In this document: piece after piece, positions 19,033 through 27,225 of the stretch
How positions within the stretch are numbered: position 1 is the stretch's first letter
Layout of the letters: every line of letters starts with the position of its first letter
Source: Myxococcus stipitatus
GTDB lineage: Bacteria; Myxococcota; Myxococcia; Myxococcales; Myxococcaceae
Direction of reading: 5' to 3'
DNA length: 64,000 nt
Assembly: GCF_021412625.1 (NCBI RefSeq)
Contig: NZ_JAKCFI010000003.1
Coordinates: 868,001-932,000 of the forward strand
Position numbers and translations under genes: made by a program
Notes under the pieces: generated by a model
Told to the model about the DNA's origin: nothing
The model's input: the letters and a program-made list of their open reading frames with translations, nothing else
Database searches by the model: none

Positions 19033-19805
19033 TGGAGGACGTGTCTTTGGGCCCCGCTCGCATCTTGTTGGTCGACGACGAGGAGGGGCTGCGCATCACG
19101 CTCGCGGCGAACCTGGAGTTGGAGGGCCACACCGTCCTGGAGGCCGCCAACGGCGAGGAGGCGCTGCGCCTGCTGGGTGAGCATCCGGTGGACGTGGTGC
19201 TCAGCGACATGCGCATGCCGGGGCTGCACGGGGTGGACCTGCTGCGCCGCATCAAGCAGGCGCGGCCGGACATGCCCGTGGTGTTGATGACGGCCTTCAC
19301 CGCGGAGGAGCTGGTGGAGGACGCGCTGGCCGAGGGCGCCTTCACGGTGCTGCCCAAGCCCTTCGACGTGACGCACGCGCTGGACACCATCCTGCGCGCG
19401 GCGCGGGCGCCGCAGGTGCTGGTGGTGGACGACACGGAGCCGGTGGCGCGGGCCATGGTGCGCGCGCTGAGCACAGTGGGGCTGCGCGCGCGCGCCGTCT
19501 ACAGCGGCGAGGAAGCGCTGTCGGTGTTGCGCTCCGGGGACTTCGACGTGTGCGTGCTCGACCTGGTCATGCCGGAGATGAGCGGGCCGGAGCTGGTGGC
19601 GAAGGTGAAGGCGGCGGACCTGTCCGTCGCGGTCATCGCCATGTCCGGCCACGTGGTGCCGGAGCTGTTGCGGCAGGTGGCGGCCCAGGGCGCGGTGGTG
19701 TGCATGACCAAGCCCGTGCCCCTGCGCGAGCTGGTGCAAGCCATTGCGCGCGTGCGAGGCCAACCGCGAGCGCAGGGGGCGGGGCCCCAGGGCGCGAGGA
19801 ATTGA
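19029..19805 (+). CDS. Response regulator with two receiver domains
   Basis: 258 residues made of two complete receiver domains in tandem. Domain one has VDDEE, D60 in VVLSDMRMPG, T89-type switch in LMTAF and K110. Domain two starts near 128 with LVVDDTE, phosphoacceptor D178 in CVLDLVMPEM and K228 in MTKPVP. There is no DNA-binding output. A double receiver could act as a phosphate sink or phosphorelay hub between the two kinases encoded on either side. Start ATG at 19029 overlaps the kinase stop (ATGATG); only three bases separate its stop from the next gene. Confidence 0.92.
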   Translation: MMEDVSLGPARILLVDDEEGLRITLAANLELEGHTVLEAANGEEALRLLGEHPVDVVLSDMRMPGLHGVDLLRRIKQARPDMPVVLMTAFTAEELVEDALAEGAFTVLPKPFDVTHALDTILRAARAPQVLVVDDTEPVARAMVRALSTVGLRARAVYSGEEALSVLRSGDFDVCVLDLVMPEMSGPELVAKVKAADLSVAVIAMSGHVVPELLRQVAAQGAVVCMTKPVPLRELVQAIARVRGQPRAQGAGPQGARN

Positions 19806-19808
19806 CGG

Positions 19809-20558
19809 ATGGAATCGCGCGCAGACCTCCAGGCGCGGGAACGAGCCGCGGTGGCGGACGTAGTGGCCTCCACCCTCCGGCATGACCTGCGCAACAAGCT
19901 CGCCAGCATCCGCAACGCCTCGTTCTACCTGATGCGCAAGATGCAGAAGACGGACGCCTGGGGCGCGGATGCCCGGGTGGAGGCCTTCTTCCAGCTCATC
20001 GACCGGGAGCTGGCCGCCGCGGAGGAGGTGCTGTCACGGCGCGCCCCCGTGGTGAGCAGCGAGCGGCCCAGCTGCCGCGCGCGCGACGCCGCCGAACGCG
20101 CGTTGACCGAGGCGCGTTTGAGCGATGGCGTGCGCGTGGAGCGCGACTTCCGCGACAACGGCAAAGTGCCGCTGGACCTGGAAGACCTGGCGTTGCTGGT
20201 GCGCTGTCTGGTGGACAACGCCGTGGAGGCGATGCCGCGCGGTGGAATGCTCGCGGTGCGGACGTGGGACGTTGAAGAAGGGGAGGGCGGCGTGGCGATC
20301 CGCGTGGAGGATTCGGGCGAGGGATTGGCGATGGAGGCCATTTCGCGGGCCTTCGAGCCCTTCTATTCGACACGTCCGGGCCACGCGGGCCTGGGATTGA
20401 ACATCGTGCAGCGCTTGGTGCTGCGCAACGGCGGGAAGGTGGCACTGGATGGAGGCCCCACCGGGGGCACGCACGTGGAGGTGCTCTTCCTCCACCGTCC
20501 AGAGGCGGGGGCCAGGACGCGGCCCGCGAGCCAGGAAGAGACACGGGGGAGCAAGTGA
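19809..20558 (+). CDS. Soluble histidine kinase
   Basis: 249 residues and no membrane helix or sensor domain. It begins almost directly with the H-box STLRHDLRNKLASIRNA (H25), then an N-box LVRCLVDNAVEAMPRG, G1 VEDSGEGL and G2 AGLGLNIVQ. Such short kinases usually take their input from a partner protein, here perhaps the double receiver just upstream or the receiver overlapping downstream. The stop overlaps the next ATG by four bases. It is shorter than the neighbouring membrane kinase and shares its H-box style (D/E-L-R-N-x-L-A-x-[IV]-R-N-A). Confidence 0.9.
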   Translation: MESRADLQARERAAVADVVASTLRHDLRNKLASIRNASFYLMRKMQKTDAWGADARVEAFFQLIDRELAAAEEVLSRRAPVVSSERPSCRARDAAERALTEARLSDGVRVERDFRDNGKVPLDLEDLALLVRCLVDNAVEAMPRGGMLAVRTWDVEEGEGGVAIRVEDSGEGLAMEAISRAFEPFYSTRPGHAGLGLNIVQRLVLRNGGKVALDGGPTGGTHVEVLFLHRPEAGARTRPASQEETRGSK

Positions 20559-20968
20559 TGGAGACGAGCTGGACCTTCGGGCGATGCCTGCTGCTGGTGG
20601 AGGACGACCCGTCCAACCGGATGACCCTCGCGGCGCTGTTGGAGGAGGCGGGCTTCGCGGTGGTGACGGCGGGGTCGTATTCGGAAGCGGAGAAGTGGCT
20701 CAACCACCCCAGGCCGATTGATGCCGTGTTGTTGGACCAGAGCCTGGGAGATGGCTTTGGCACGGGGTTGATTCCGCTGGTGCGTCACCACATGCCGGGG
20801 GCGAAGGTGGTGTTCGTCACCGGGGCGGACAGCGCCATCGACATGCCGGTGGACGCGGTGTTCCGCAAGGGCGACCACTTCGAGGCGCTGCTGGCGTTCC
20901 TCTTCAAGTTGTTGCCCCAGCGCCCGCTGGGGATGTCGTCGTCCGCGTCCGGTCCGCGCCGCCCGTGA
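20555..20968 (+). CDS. Single-domain response regulator
   Basis: 137 residues: receiver with V-E-D-D (16-18), D61 in AVLLDQSLGDG, T89 in VFVTGAD and K105 in VFRKGDHF, then a short Ser/Pro tail. The lysine context is altered (usually K-P), so the switch may differ from standard receivers. No output domain. ATG at 20555 overlaps the kinase stop. It is the last gene of the signalling cluster and is convergent with a SnoaL-like lipoprotein gene 12 bases away. Confidence 0.88.
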   Translation: MMETSWTFGRCLLLVEDDPSNRMTLAALLEEAGFAVVTAGSYSEAEKWLNHPRPIDAVLLDQSLGDGFGTGLIPLVRHHMPGAKVVFVTGADSAIDMPVDAVFRKGDHFEALLAFLFKLLPQRPLGMSSSASGPRRP

Positions 20969-20980
20969 GGAAGGGTGGCG

Positions 20981-21487
20981 TCAGGGCGTGACGGGTGCGC
21001 CGGCCTGCGGGGCCGGCGGATTGTGTGCGAGGACGAGCCACCAGCGTCCCGCGCGTCGCTGGCACACGTCGGTGAAGTGGGCCACGTCGGTGAGCTCGGT
21101 GCCGTCGTCCAGGCGCACGCGGGCGCGCTGGCGGCCGGTCAGCACGCCGGTGTCCCCGAAGACGTGAGCGCGCACGGCCTCCGTCTCGACGGAGAGCAGC
21201 GTGCCGGGAATCGCGGCGATGCCGGCGAGGAAGCCCTCGCGGCCCAGCTCCGTGTCGTCGGGGGCGCGGAAGACGAAGTCCTCCGCGACGAGGTTCTCCA
21301 GGGCTCGTGTGTCGCGTGACTGGATGGCGCGGGCGACGGCGCGGTCCAGGTCGAGGAGCGCGCGGACGTCCTCGTCGATGGCGTGCGTGGACATGCTGGG
21401 AGGGCTCCGGGGGACTGCGGGGTGGCCGCTGGCGCAGGCGGACAGCAGGGCGAGGAGGCTCGGTAGCAGGACGTGGTGGGGGCTCAC
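20981..21487 (-). CDS. SnoaL/NTF2-like lipoprotein
   Basis: 168 residues. From a GTG at 21487 the protein opens VSPHHVLLPSLLALLSACAS, a signal peptide with lipobox LSAC, so it is probably a lipoprotein. The mature part has the alpha-plus-beta cone pattern of SnoaL/NTF2-like proteins: a helix with DLDRAVARAIQSRDTRALENL, then EDFVFRAP, VRAHVFGDTGVLTGR and RAGRWWLVLAH. Members bind small ligands or act as enzymes of the ketosteroid-isomerase type; the activity here is unknown. An in-frame start at 21538 would put charged residues before the signal and is less likely. Confidence 0.75.
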   Translation of the reverse strand: MSPHHVLLPSLLALLSACASGHPAVPRSPPSMSTHAIDEDVRALLDLDRAVARAIQSRDTRALENLVAEDFVFRAPDDTELGREGFLAGIAAIPGTLLSVETEAVRAHVFGDTGVLTGRQRARVRLDDGTELTDVAHFTDVCQRRAGRWWLVLAHNPPAPQAGAPVTP

Positions 21488-21775
21488 TCGCCGTGTTTGA
21501 GCATGGTCCCCGTGGTCCGTGCCAGGGGTGTGCGGCATGCGGGCCCGTCATGAGGCATGCGGAGGTGTGCCCGCGCCGAGCGGCTGTCGACGCCCATGTC
21601 GGTGCGCATGCGTGGCTCGGTGCCTGGGCCCATGTGCGCGGTATTCCAGCGGACAGGACGGTCCTCGCGGGAGGGCTCGTCGTTGAGGGGAGGACAGTCG
21701 CGCTGGCGCGAGCCCAGGCCGGCCCTACGTTGCGGACCCTGGCGCGGAACGGGCCGCGCGGTCGAGGGAGGGCGC

Positions 21776-23776
21776 ATGGGCGAGCTGCTGTCAGGGGGCG
21801 AAGGGCGGTTGTGTACGCGGGGCGTGGGCACTCCTGGGACGACACGCGCGCATGCGGGCACGGAGCCGCTGGGATGCGATGAGCCGATGAGCGTGACGGA
21901 GGCGCTCGAGGACGACCTCGATGCGTATCTGGAGCGCGAGCTGCGCATCGAGCCCGTGGAGGAGGACGGCCCGCCGGATGGGGACGACTCCTCGCGTGAG
22001 TCGGACACCGGGATGCGCGCGCTGCTCGACCTGGCGGCGGAGGAGGCGCGGTGGTTGAGCGGGCTTCCCTCGCCCGGCGTCGCGGAGCCCGGGGTGGTGG
22101 AGCCGCCGGTGGTGATTCCCGAGTGGATGCGCGCGAATCCTCGCGTGAGCATCGCGGAGCCCGTGCGCGGGGCGTGGGCGCACGTGGACGAGGCGCGGGA
22201 GTTCGGGGACTCGTCGGGTGGAAATGCGCGCGCCGCCGAGGACGAGGGTGGGGCGTGGGCGGACGTGGGCGAGGTGCCCGCGCTCAACCTCCAGCAGCAG
22301 CCATGGGGCATCCGGATGGGGCCTCCGACGCCCGCATGGGGGATGTCGGTCCCCGAGCGGGTGCGCGGTCGCCCGCGCTCGCGGCTCGACCTGATGTCTG
22401 GTGTCCTGCTGGGCGTCGCGGCCGTCGGTGTGGTCGCGGCGGTGGTCCTCGGCGTCCTGAGCTTGCGCATCCTGGGATACGGCGGAGCGGTGCTGGGTTC
22501 GGAGGCCCGAGGCGGGGGACGCGTGCCGGGGGAGGTGTTCACGGACCGGGACGCGGCCTCGGGAGGGAGCGCGGAGCAGGGGCGCGCTTGGGGCGAGGCG
22601 CGGTCGCGGGGCGCGGGCTCGCTGGGCGGTGTGTCGCCGTCGCAGGGCTTGGGCGTCGCGGGCTCTCCGAGTGGTGTGACGCCATCGCAGGGACAGCTTC
22701 AGCCCCAGGGCTCGGAGGGCGTGGTCGCGCCGGCGGGTCTTTTGCCGTCGCAGGGCGCGGGCGTTACGGGTTCGCTGGATGGTGTGTCTCCGTCGCAGGG
22801 CACCGGCCTCGCGGGTTCGCTGGGCGGTGTGTCGCAGGGCTTGGGCCTCGCGGGCTCTCCGGGTGATCTGTTGCCTTCGCAGGGCGGTATGTCGCCGCCG
22901 CAGGGCACGGGCCTCGCAGCGGCAACAGGTGCGTCACCCGCCGGACAGGTGTCACTCCAGGACGTGGCGCCGGGTGGGCCCGCTGGCCTGGCGACCTCTC
23001 ACGGGGCGATGAACACCGGCGCCACGGAGGCGCGTCCCGCGCTGCCCGACATGGGCGGAGCCTCCACGGGTGATGACGCGCGGAACGTCGCGCGAGGACT
23101 CCACGCGGACGGAGCTCGAACGGGCGACACCTCGTCGACCCGGGCGTTCGCGGGTCCTCATGGCGCGGACCTGATGGCCCGGCGTGACACCCTGGCGGTG
23201 AGGTCCGCGCCGCGCCGCGTGCAGGAGACCGTCGAACCAGCCGCCACGCGCTCCGAACAGGGCGAGACCCCCGCCGCTCCGCCCGAGGTGCGGGAGATGT
23301 CCTTCGACAGCGGCGACGTCGCGGGTGACGCCGCCGTCGCGACCGAGGAGGCGGAGGCCGCCGTCGAGACGGGGCCGGACGAGGCGTTCGCGCGGGAGCT
23401 CGGCTTCACGGAGGAGGCGGAGGCCGCGCGCGCGGAAGAGCAGGCCCCCGCGCGCACCGTCTACGTCCCGCCTTCGCTCGACGGCAAGGAGCACCTGACG
23501 CCCGATGACGTGCGCCAGGTCGTGGTGGCCAACCAGCCCGCCATCACCGCGTGCATCCGTCAGCATGCCCAGGACACGTCGGCGCAGAAGGGCGGGCGCT
23601 TCACCGTGCGCTGGTCCGTCCTCCCGGGCGGCGAGACGACGGGCGTCGCCATGGAGACGGAGTCGCTGCGCTCCACGCCGCTCGCGGGTTGCATCGAGGG
23701 CGTGGTGCGCGGCTGGAAGTTCCCGGTCCACCGCGTCCGGATGAGCGAGCCCATCCGCTTCCCGTTCGTCTTCTAG
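21776..23776 (+). CDS. AgmX/PglI C-terminal domain protein with Gly/Ser/Gln repeats
   Basis: 666 residues. An acidic cytoplasmic N-terminus of about 200 residues is followed by one membrane helix (LMSGVLLGVAAVGVVAAVVL), a long low-complexity periplasmic linker, and a conserved C-terminal domain (YVPPSLDGKEHLTPDDVRQV, ITACIRQHA, GRFTVRWSVLPGG, ending FPFVF). The last matches the TonB-like AgmX/PglI tail found in myxobacterial gliding-motility and signalling proteins. It would span the periplasm and contact the outer membrane or peptidoglycan. I take the ATG at 21776, behind GAGGGAGGGC; the ATG at 21887 (MSVTEALEDD) is possible. Confidence 0.82.
   Translation: MGELLSGGEGRLCTRGVGTPGTTRAHAGTEPLGCDEPMSVTEALEDDLDAYLERELRIEPVEEDGPPDGDDSSRESDTGMRALLDLAAEEARWLSGLPSPGVAEPGVVEPPVVIPEWMRANPRVSIAEPVRGAWAHVDEAREFGDSSGGNARAAEDEGGAWADVGEVPALNLQQQPWGIRMGPPTPAWGMSVPERVRGRPRSRLDLMSGVLLGVAAVGVVAAVVLGVLSLRILGYGGAVLGSEARGGGRVPGEVFTDRDAASGGSAEQGRAWGEARSRGAGSLGGVSPSQGLGVAGSPSGVTPSQGQLQPQGSEGVVAPAGLLPSQGAGVTGSLDGVSPSQGTGLAGSLGGVSQGLGLAGSPGDLLPSQGGMSPPQGTGLAAATGASPAGQVSLQDVAPGGPAGLATSHGAMNTGATEARPALPDMGGASTGDDARNVARGLHADGARTGDTSSTRAFAGPHGADLMARRDTLAVRSAPRRVQETVEPAATRSEQGETPAAPPEVREMSFDSGDVAGDAAVATEEAEAAVETGPDEAFARELGFTEEAEAARAEEQAPARTVYVPPSLDGKEHLTPDDVRQVVVANQPAITACIRQHAQDTSAQKGGRFTVRWSVLPGGETTGVAMETESLRSTPLAGCIEGVVRGWKFPVHRVRMSEPIRFPFVF
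22615..22940 (+). repeat. Imperfect tandem repeats encoding G-S-x-G-G-V-S-P-S-Q-G units
   Basis: About six degenerate units of 40-50 bases encode variants of SLGGVSPSQGLGVAG, for example SPSGVTPSQG, SLDGVSPSQGTGLAG and SLGGVSQGLGLAG. One unit lacks the P-S pair. They form the flexible periplasmic linker of the AgmX-like protein and probably vary in number between strains. Confidence 0.75.
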
Positions 23777-23811
23777 CCAGGACGACGCTCGCCCTATGCT
23801 ACCCGTCGACG

Positions 23812-24144
23812 ATGCGCGCGCCCCTCCCACCCGAGCCCGAGGCGGGCTCCCAGCCCACCGAGGTGCACGTCTGCCACAACTGCCGCGTGCGCCTGCCTCC
23901 CAGCCTCGGGGGCGTGGACCTGCCCCGGCGCATCCGCGAGGCCCTGCACAAGCGCGGGCTCGCCATCACCACCCGCGTGCTCTCGTCGGGGTGCCTCGGG
24001 GAGTGTCCCCGGGGCCTCGTCACCGTGCTGGTGATTCCCCCCAGCGGCGCGGGGGCCCACGCGGAGCTCATCGACGCGGAGAAGGACGGCGAGGACCTCG
24101 CCGAGCTGCTCGAGCGGGAGGCCGCGCGAGCCGGGCGGCCTTGA
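23812..24144 (+). CDS. Thioredoxin-like [2Fe-2S] ferredoxin
   Basis: 110 residues. Four cysteines in the spacing C-x2-C (VCHNCR) and C-x3-C (SSGCLGECPRG), about 35 residues apart, match thioredoxin-fold 2Fe-2S ferredoxins and related metal-binding proteins. It would carry electrons in the cytosol; the partner is unknown. The ATG at 23812 follows the AgmX-like stop by 35 bases with no strong ribosome site. The last 77 bases overlap the 3' end of pdxA on the other strand, an unusually long convergent overlap. The arginine-rich C-terminus (after residue 85) lies in that overlap and is not part of the fold. Confidence 0.8.
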   Translation: MRAPLPPEPEAGSQPTEVHVCHNCRVRLPPSLGGVDLPRRIREALHKRGLAITTRVLSSGCLGECPRGLVTVLVIPPSGAGAHAELIDAEKDGEDLAELLEREAARAGRP

Positions 24145-25090
24145 GCAGCGCCTCCACCATGGGCACGCAGCTCGCCTTCCCCTGACCCGCGATGGCGTAC
24201 GCGGTGCCGTGGTCCGGCGACGTGCGCGGCACCGGCAGGCCCAGCGTCACGTTGACGGTGCGCTCGAAGTCGAGCGCCTTCGCCGGGATGAGCCCCTGGT
24301 CGTGATACATCGCCAGCACCGCGTCGTACGTCTTGCCCACCTCGTCCGGCCGGGCGAAGAGTCCGTCCGAGGGGAGGGGCCCGTAGGCGTCCACCTTCGC
24401 CGCCCGCGCCTTGCGGATGGCGGGGCCAATCACCTCCACCTCCTCGCGGCCCAACAGCCCGCCCTCGCCCGCGTGCGGGTTGAGCCCCAGCACGGCGATG
24501 CGCGGCCTGCGCCCCACCACGGGCGCGAGCACGCGTGACAGCAGCTTCAGCTGCGCGGTGAGCCGCTCCACGGTGAGCAGCTTCGGCAGCGCGGAGATGG
24601 CCACGTGGTTGGTCGCCAGCGCGATGCGCACGCGCGGCCCGTCCATCATCATCATCACCTCCACGCCGAAGGCGTCCGCGAGCACCTCCGTGTGGCCCAT
24701 GAAGGGGATGCCCGCGCGCGAAATCTGCTCCTTCGACACGGGGGCCGTGCACAGCGCGTCTACGTGGCCCGCGCGCATGGCGTCGATGGCGGCCATGACG
24801 TACGCGTACTGCGCCCGTCCTCCCGCGCGCGAGGGCTTCCCCGGCACGCGGTCCTTCTGGGCGAGGTGGGAGACCTCGACGACGGTGGGGCCCTCGACGC
24901 GCGCCAGCGCGCCGGGCGCGACGCGGGCATGACGGCGGAAGACGGGGAAGCGCTCCAGCGTGGGCCCGTCCCCGAAGACGACGGGGACCAGCGCGCGACG
25001 CACGGAGGGGAGGGCCAGGGCCGCGGCCGTCACTTCCGGCCCGATGCCCGACACGTCTCCCAGGGAGATGCCGACGAGGGGGAGGCTCAC
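24068..25090 (-). CDS. pdxA: 4-hydroxythreonine-4-phosphate dehydrogenase
   Basis: 340-residue NAD-dependent enzyme of pyridoxal-phosphate synthesis (DXP-dependent route). Metal-binding and active-site segments are clear: GISLGDVSGIGPE, GHTEVLAD, YHDQGLIPAK and TSPDHGTAYAIAGQGKA. GTG start at 25090. The C-terminus has an Arg/Pro-rich extension of about 20 residues that overlaps the ferredoxin gene on the opposite strand, probably a drifted tail after a lost stop. Directly downstream of the surA-type gene, the same order as surA-pdxA in enterobacteria. Confidence 0.95.
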   Translation of the reverse strand: MSLPLVGISLGDVSGIGPEVTAAALALPSVRRALVPVVFGDGPTLERFPVFRRHARVAPGALARVEGPTVVEVSHLAQKDRVPGKPSRAGGRAQYAYVMAAIDAMRAGHVDALCTAPVSKEQISRAGIPFMGHTEVLADAFGVEVMMMMDGPRVRIALATNHVAISALPKLLTVERLTAQLKLLSRVLAPVVGRRPRIAVLGLNPHAGEGGLLGREEVEVIGPAIRKARAAKVDAYGPLPSDGLFARPDEVGKTYDAVLAMYHDQGLIPAKALDFERTVNVTLGLPVPRTSPDHGTAYAIAGQGKASCVPMVEALLKAARLARPPARAARRGPRRPSPRR

Positions 25091-25125
25091 GGTGCCGGAG
25101 CATCCCCCGCGCGGCGGGTGGACGG

Positions 25126-26094
25126 CTACATCTTCACGTCGACGTTGGCCTTCTGACGCAGCTCCTGCACGTACTGGTCGAGGAACTTGTCCGTCTTCTC
25201 CGTGAGCAGCTTCGACTCCAGCTTCGGCCGCATCTCCTCGTAGGACTCGGCGGCCACCGCGCGCTTCTCCTCCACCTTCAGCACGTGCCAGCCGAAGTTG
25301 GTGCGCACCGGCTCGCTCACGTCTCCCTCCTTGAGGGCGAAGGCGACCTTCTCGAAGGCGGCCACCATGACGCCGCGCTTGAACCAGCCCAGGTCACCGC
25401 CGTCCGCGGCGCTCGGGCCCTCGCTGCGGGCGCGGGCCAGGGCGGCGAAGTCCATGCCCGGACGCCGGGCCTCCTGGGCGATGCCGTCCGCCTTCTTGCG
25501 CGCGGCCTCCACCTGCTCCGGCGTGGCCTTGGGGTCCACCTGCACCAGGATGTGGCGCGCGTGGACCTCCGAATCCTCGCTCTCCGCGCGCGCGTACTGG
25601 TTGTAGGCCGCCTTCAGGTCCTCCTCGGTGACCTTCACCTTGGGGCCCACCTTCATGCGCAACAGCCGGTCGCGCAGGATGCGCTTGCGCAGCATGTCCC
25701 GGTACGACTTCATCGTCAGGCCCTCGCTGACGAGGACCTGCTCGAACTGCGCGTCGTCGGTGATGTTGTTCTGCCGGCGCACGTCGGCCACCAGCTCGTC
25801 CACCTCGCCCTCGGTGGCGGTGATGCCCATCTCCGTGATTTCGGACTCCATCAGCTTCTCGCCGATGAGGGTGTCCAGGGCCGTCTTCATCAGCGCGGTG
25901 CGCTGCTCGGCGCGCTTGCGCGGGTCCGGGTCGTTGATGCGCGACAGCTCCGGCGCGGCGCGCTGCTGCACCTCCGACATCGCGATGATGTCGCGGTTCA
26001 CCACCGCGGCCACCTTGTCCACCAGCTCCGCGCGCGCCGTCGAGGCGCCCCCCAGGAGCGCCGCCGAAGCGACGAATGCCACCAGCTTCTTCAT
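25126..26094 (-). CDS. surA: SurA-type periplasmic peptidyl-prolyl isomerase
   Basis: 322 residues. Signal peptide MKKLVAFVASAALLGGASTA with cleavage after ARA, then the SurA N-terminal chaperone domain (VDKVAAVVNRDIIAMSEVQQ, about 25-160) and one parvulin rotamase domain (VHARHILVQVDPKA to FGWHVLKVEEKR, about 185-290). It would fold outer-membrane proteins in the periplasm. SurA of E. coli has two parvulin domains; this has one. I use the ATG at 26094, since the upstream ATG at 26103 sits on top of the GGAAGG ribosome site. It is 35 bases before pdxA and shares an operon with it. Confidence 0.92.
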   Translation of the reverse strand: MKKLVAFVASAALLGGASTARAELVDKVAAVVNRDIIAMSEVQQRAAPELSRINDPDPRKRAEQRTALMKTALDTLIGEKLMESEITEMGITATEGEVDELVADVRRQNNITDDAQFEQVLVSEGLTMKSYRDMLRKRILRDRLLRMKVGPKVKVTEEDLKAAYNQYARAESEDSEVHARHILVQVDPKATPEQVEAARKKADGIAQEARRPGMDFAALARARSEGPSAADGGDLGWFKRGVMVAAFEKVAFALKEGDVSEPVRTNFGWHVLKVEEKRAVAAESYEEMRPKLESKLLTEKTDKFLDQYVQELRQKANVDVKM

Positions 26095-26155
26095 TCCGTG
26101 CATCCTTCCGCACCACACCGGGCCCGTCCAACCCGAAGACGGGCCCGCGATTGCG

Positions 26156-27151
26156 TCACTGCTTCGCCGCCTGCGCCGCCGCCGCGGGCTGCCCGCGGAT
26201 GGCCTGCAGGGTGGCCTCGTTCACCTGGACCTGCGCCTTGTCCCGCAGCTCCTTCTCGAAGGCCTCCTGCGCCTCCGCCCGCTTCTGCTCCAGCAGCCGG
26301 GCCTCCATCCACTGCCGGGCCTCCGCCAGGTCCCGCTTCCGCGCGGGCTTGCGCTCCAGCACCTTGAACAGGTGGTAGCCGTACTCCGTGGACACCACGT
26401 CCGAAACCTGCCCGACCCCGAGCTTGAATACCACCTCGTCGAAGGCGGGCGGCATCTGTCCTCGGGGGAAGAAGCCCAGGTCGCCTCCCACCTTGGCGTC
26501 CGCGCTCAGCGAGTACCTGCGCGCCAGGTCCGAGAACTTCTTCCCCGACTTGAGCTGCGCCTGCACCCGCCGCGCCTCGTCCAGCCCCTTCACCACGATT
26601 TGCGCCGCGTGCACCTGCTCGGGCTCGTTCAGCTCCGCCTCGTGGGCGGCGTACCAGGCGCGCAGCTCCTCCTCCGTCACCGCCACGCGCGAGTAGACGT
26701 GGTTGGCGAAGAGCTTCTCGATGGTGAGCCGGCTGGTCTCCCGCGCGCGCAGCTCCGCCATGGACAGCTGGCCCTGGGCGAGCACCTCGTTGAAGTTGCC
26801 GGCCGGGTAGTCGCCCGACAGCCGCAGCACGCCCCGGTCCACCTCCTCCGGGGTGACGGTGATGTTGTTCTTGCGCGCCGCCTGCAGCAGCAGCATCCGG
26901 TGGATGTACGTGTCCAGCAGCGTGCGCTTGAAGGGCTCTATCTCCTCCGGCGTGCGCTGCGAGGCCTCCGTGGAGGCCAGCTCGCGGCCCAGCTCCTGCT
27001 CGAACTCCACGCGGGAGAGCGCCTCGCCGTTCACCGTGGCCACCACGGTGTCGTCCGTCGTCGTCTTGGGAGGCGTGTTGCAGCCCAGCCCCAGCCAGGA
27101 CAGGGCGCAGGCCAGGGACAGGAGGGTGGCGCGGGTGGGAGGAAGGCGCAT
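26156..27151 (-). CDS. Parvulin-type peptidyl-prolyl isomerase lipoprotein
   Basis: 331 residues. The signal peptide ends in lipobox LGLGC (Cys about 24), so it is a lipoprotein facing the periplasm. A SurA-like N-domain (VATVNGEALSRVEFEQELGR) precedes a parvulin domain (VHAAQIVVKG, GGDLGFFPRGQMPPAF, STEYGYHLFKVLER). The C-terminus is Ala/Gln-rich. It is paralogous to the two flanking isomerases and probably helps fold or assemble outer-membrane proteins. Start ATG at 27151 with AGGA about eight bases upstream. The gap of 61 bases to the surA-type gene suggests one operon. Confidence 0.9.
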   Translation of the reverse strand: MRLPPTRATLLSLACALSWLGLGCNTPPKTTTDDTVVATVNGEALSRVEFEQELGRELASTEASQRTPEEIEPFKRTLLDTYIHRMLLLQAARKNNITVTPEEVDRGVLRLSGDYPAGNFNEVLAQGQLSMAELRARETSRLTIEKLFANHVYSRVAVTEEELRAWYAAHEAELNEPEQVHAAQIVVKGLDEARRVQAQLKSGKKFSDLARRYSLSADAKVGGDLGFFPRGQMPPAFDEVVFKLGVGQVSDVVSTEYGYHLFKVLERKPARKRDLAEARQWMEARLLEQKRAEAQEAFEKELRDKAQVQVNEATLQAIRGQPAAAAQAAKQ

Positions 27152-27225
27152 GCGCGAGATCCTGGGGGAAGGGTGGGGGCGACTCCCGAAGGTGTGGACG
27201 GGGGGCCGGGCTGGCAAGCGGGCCC

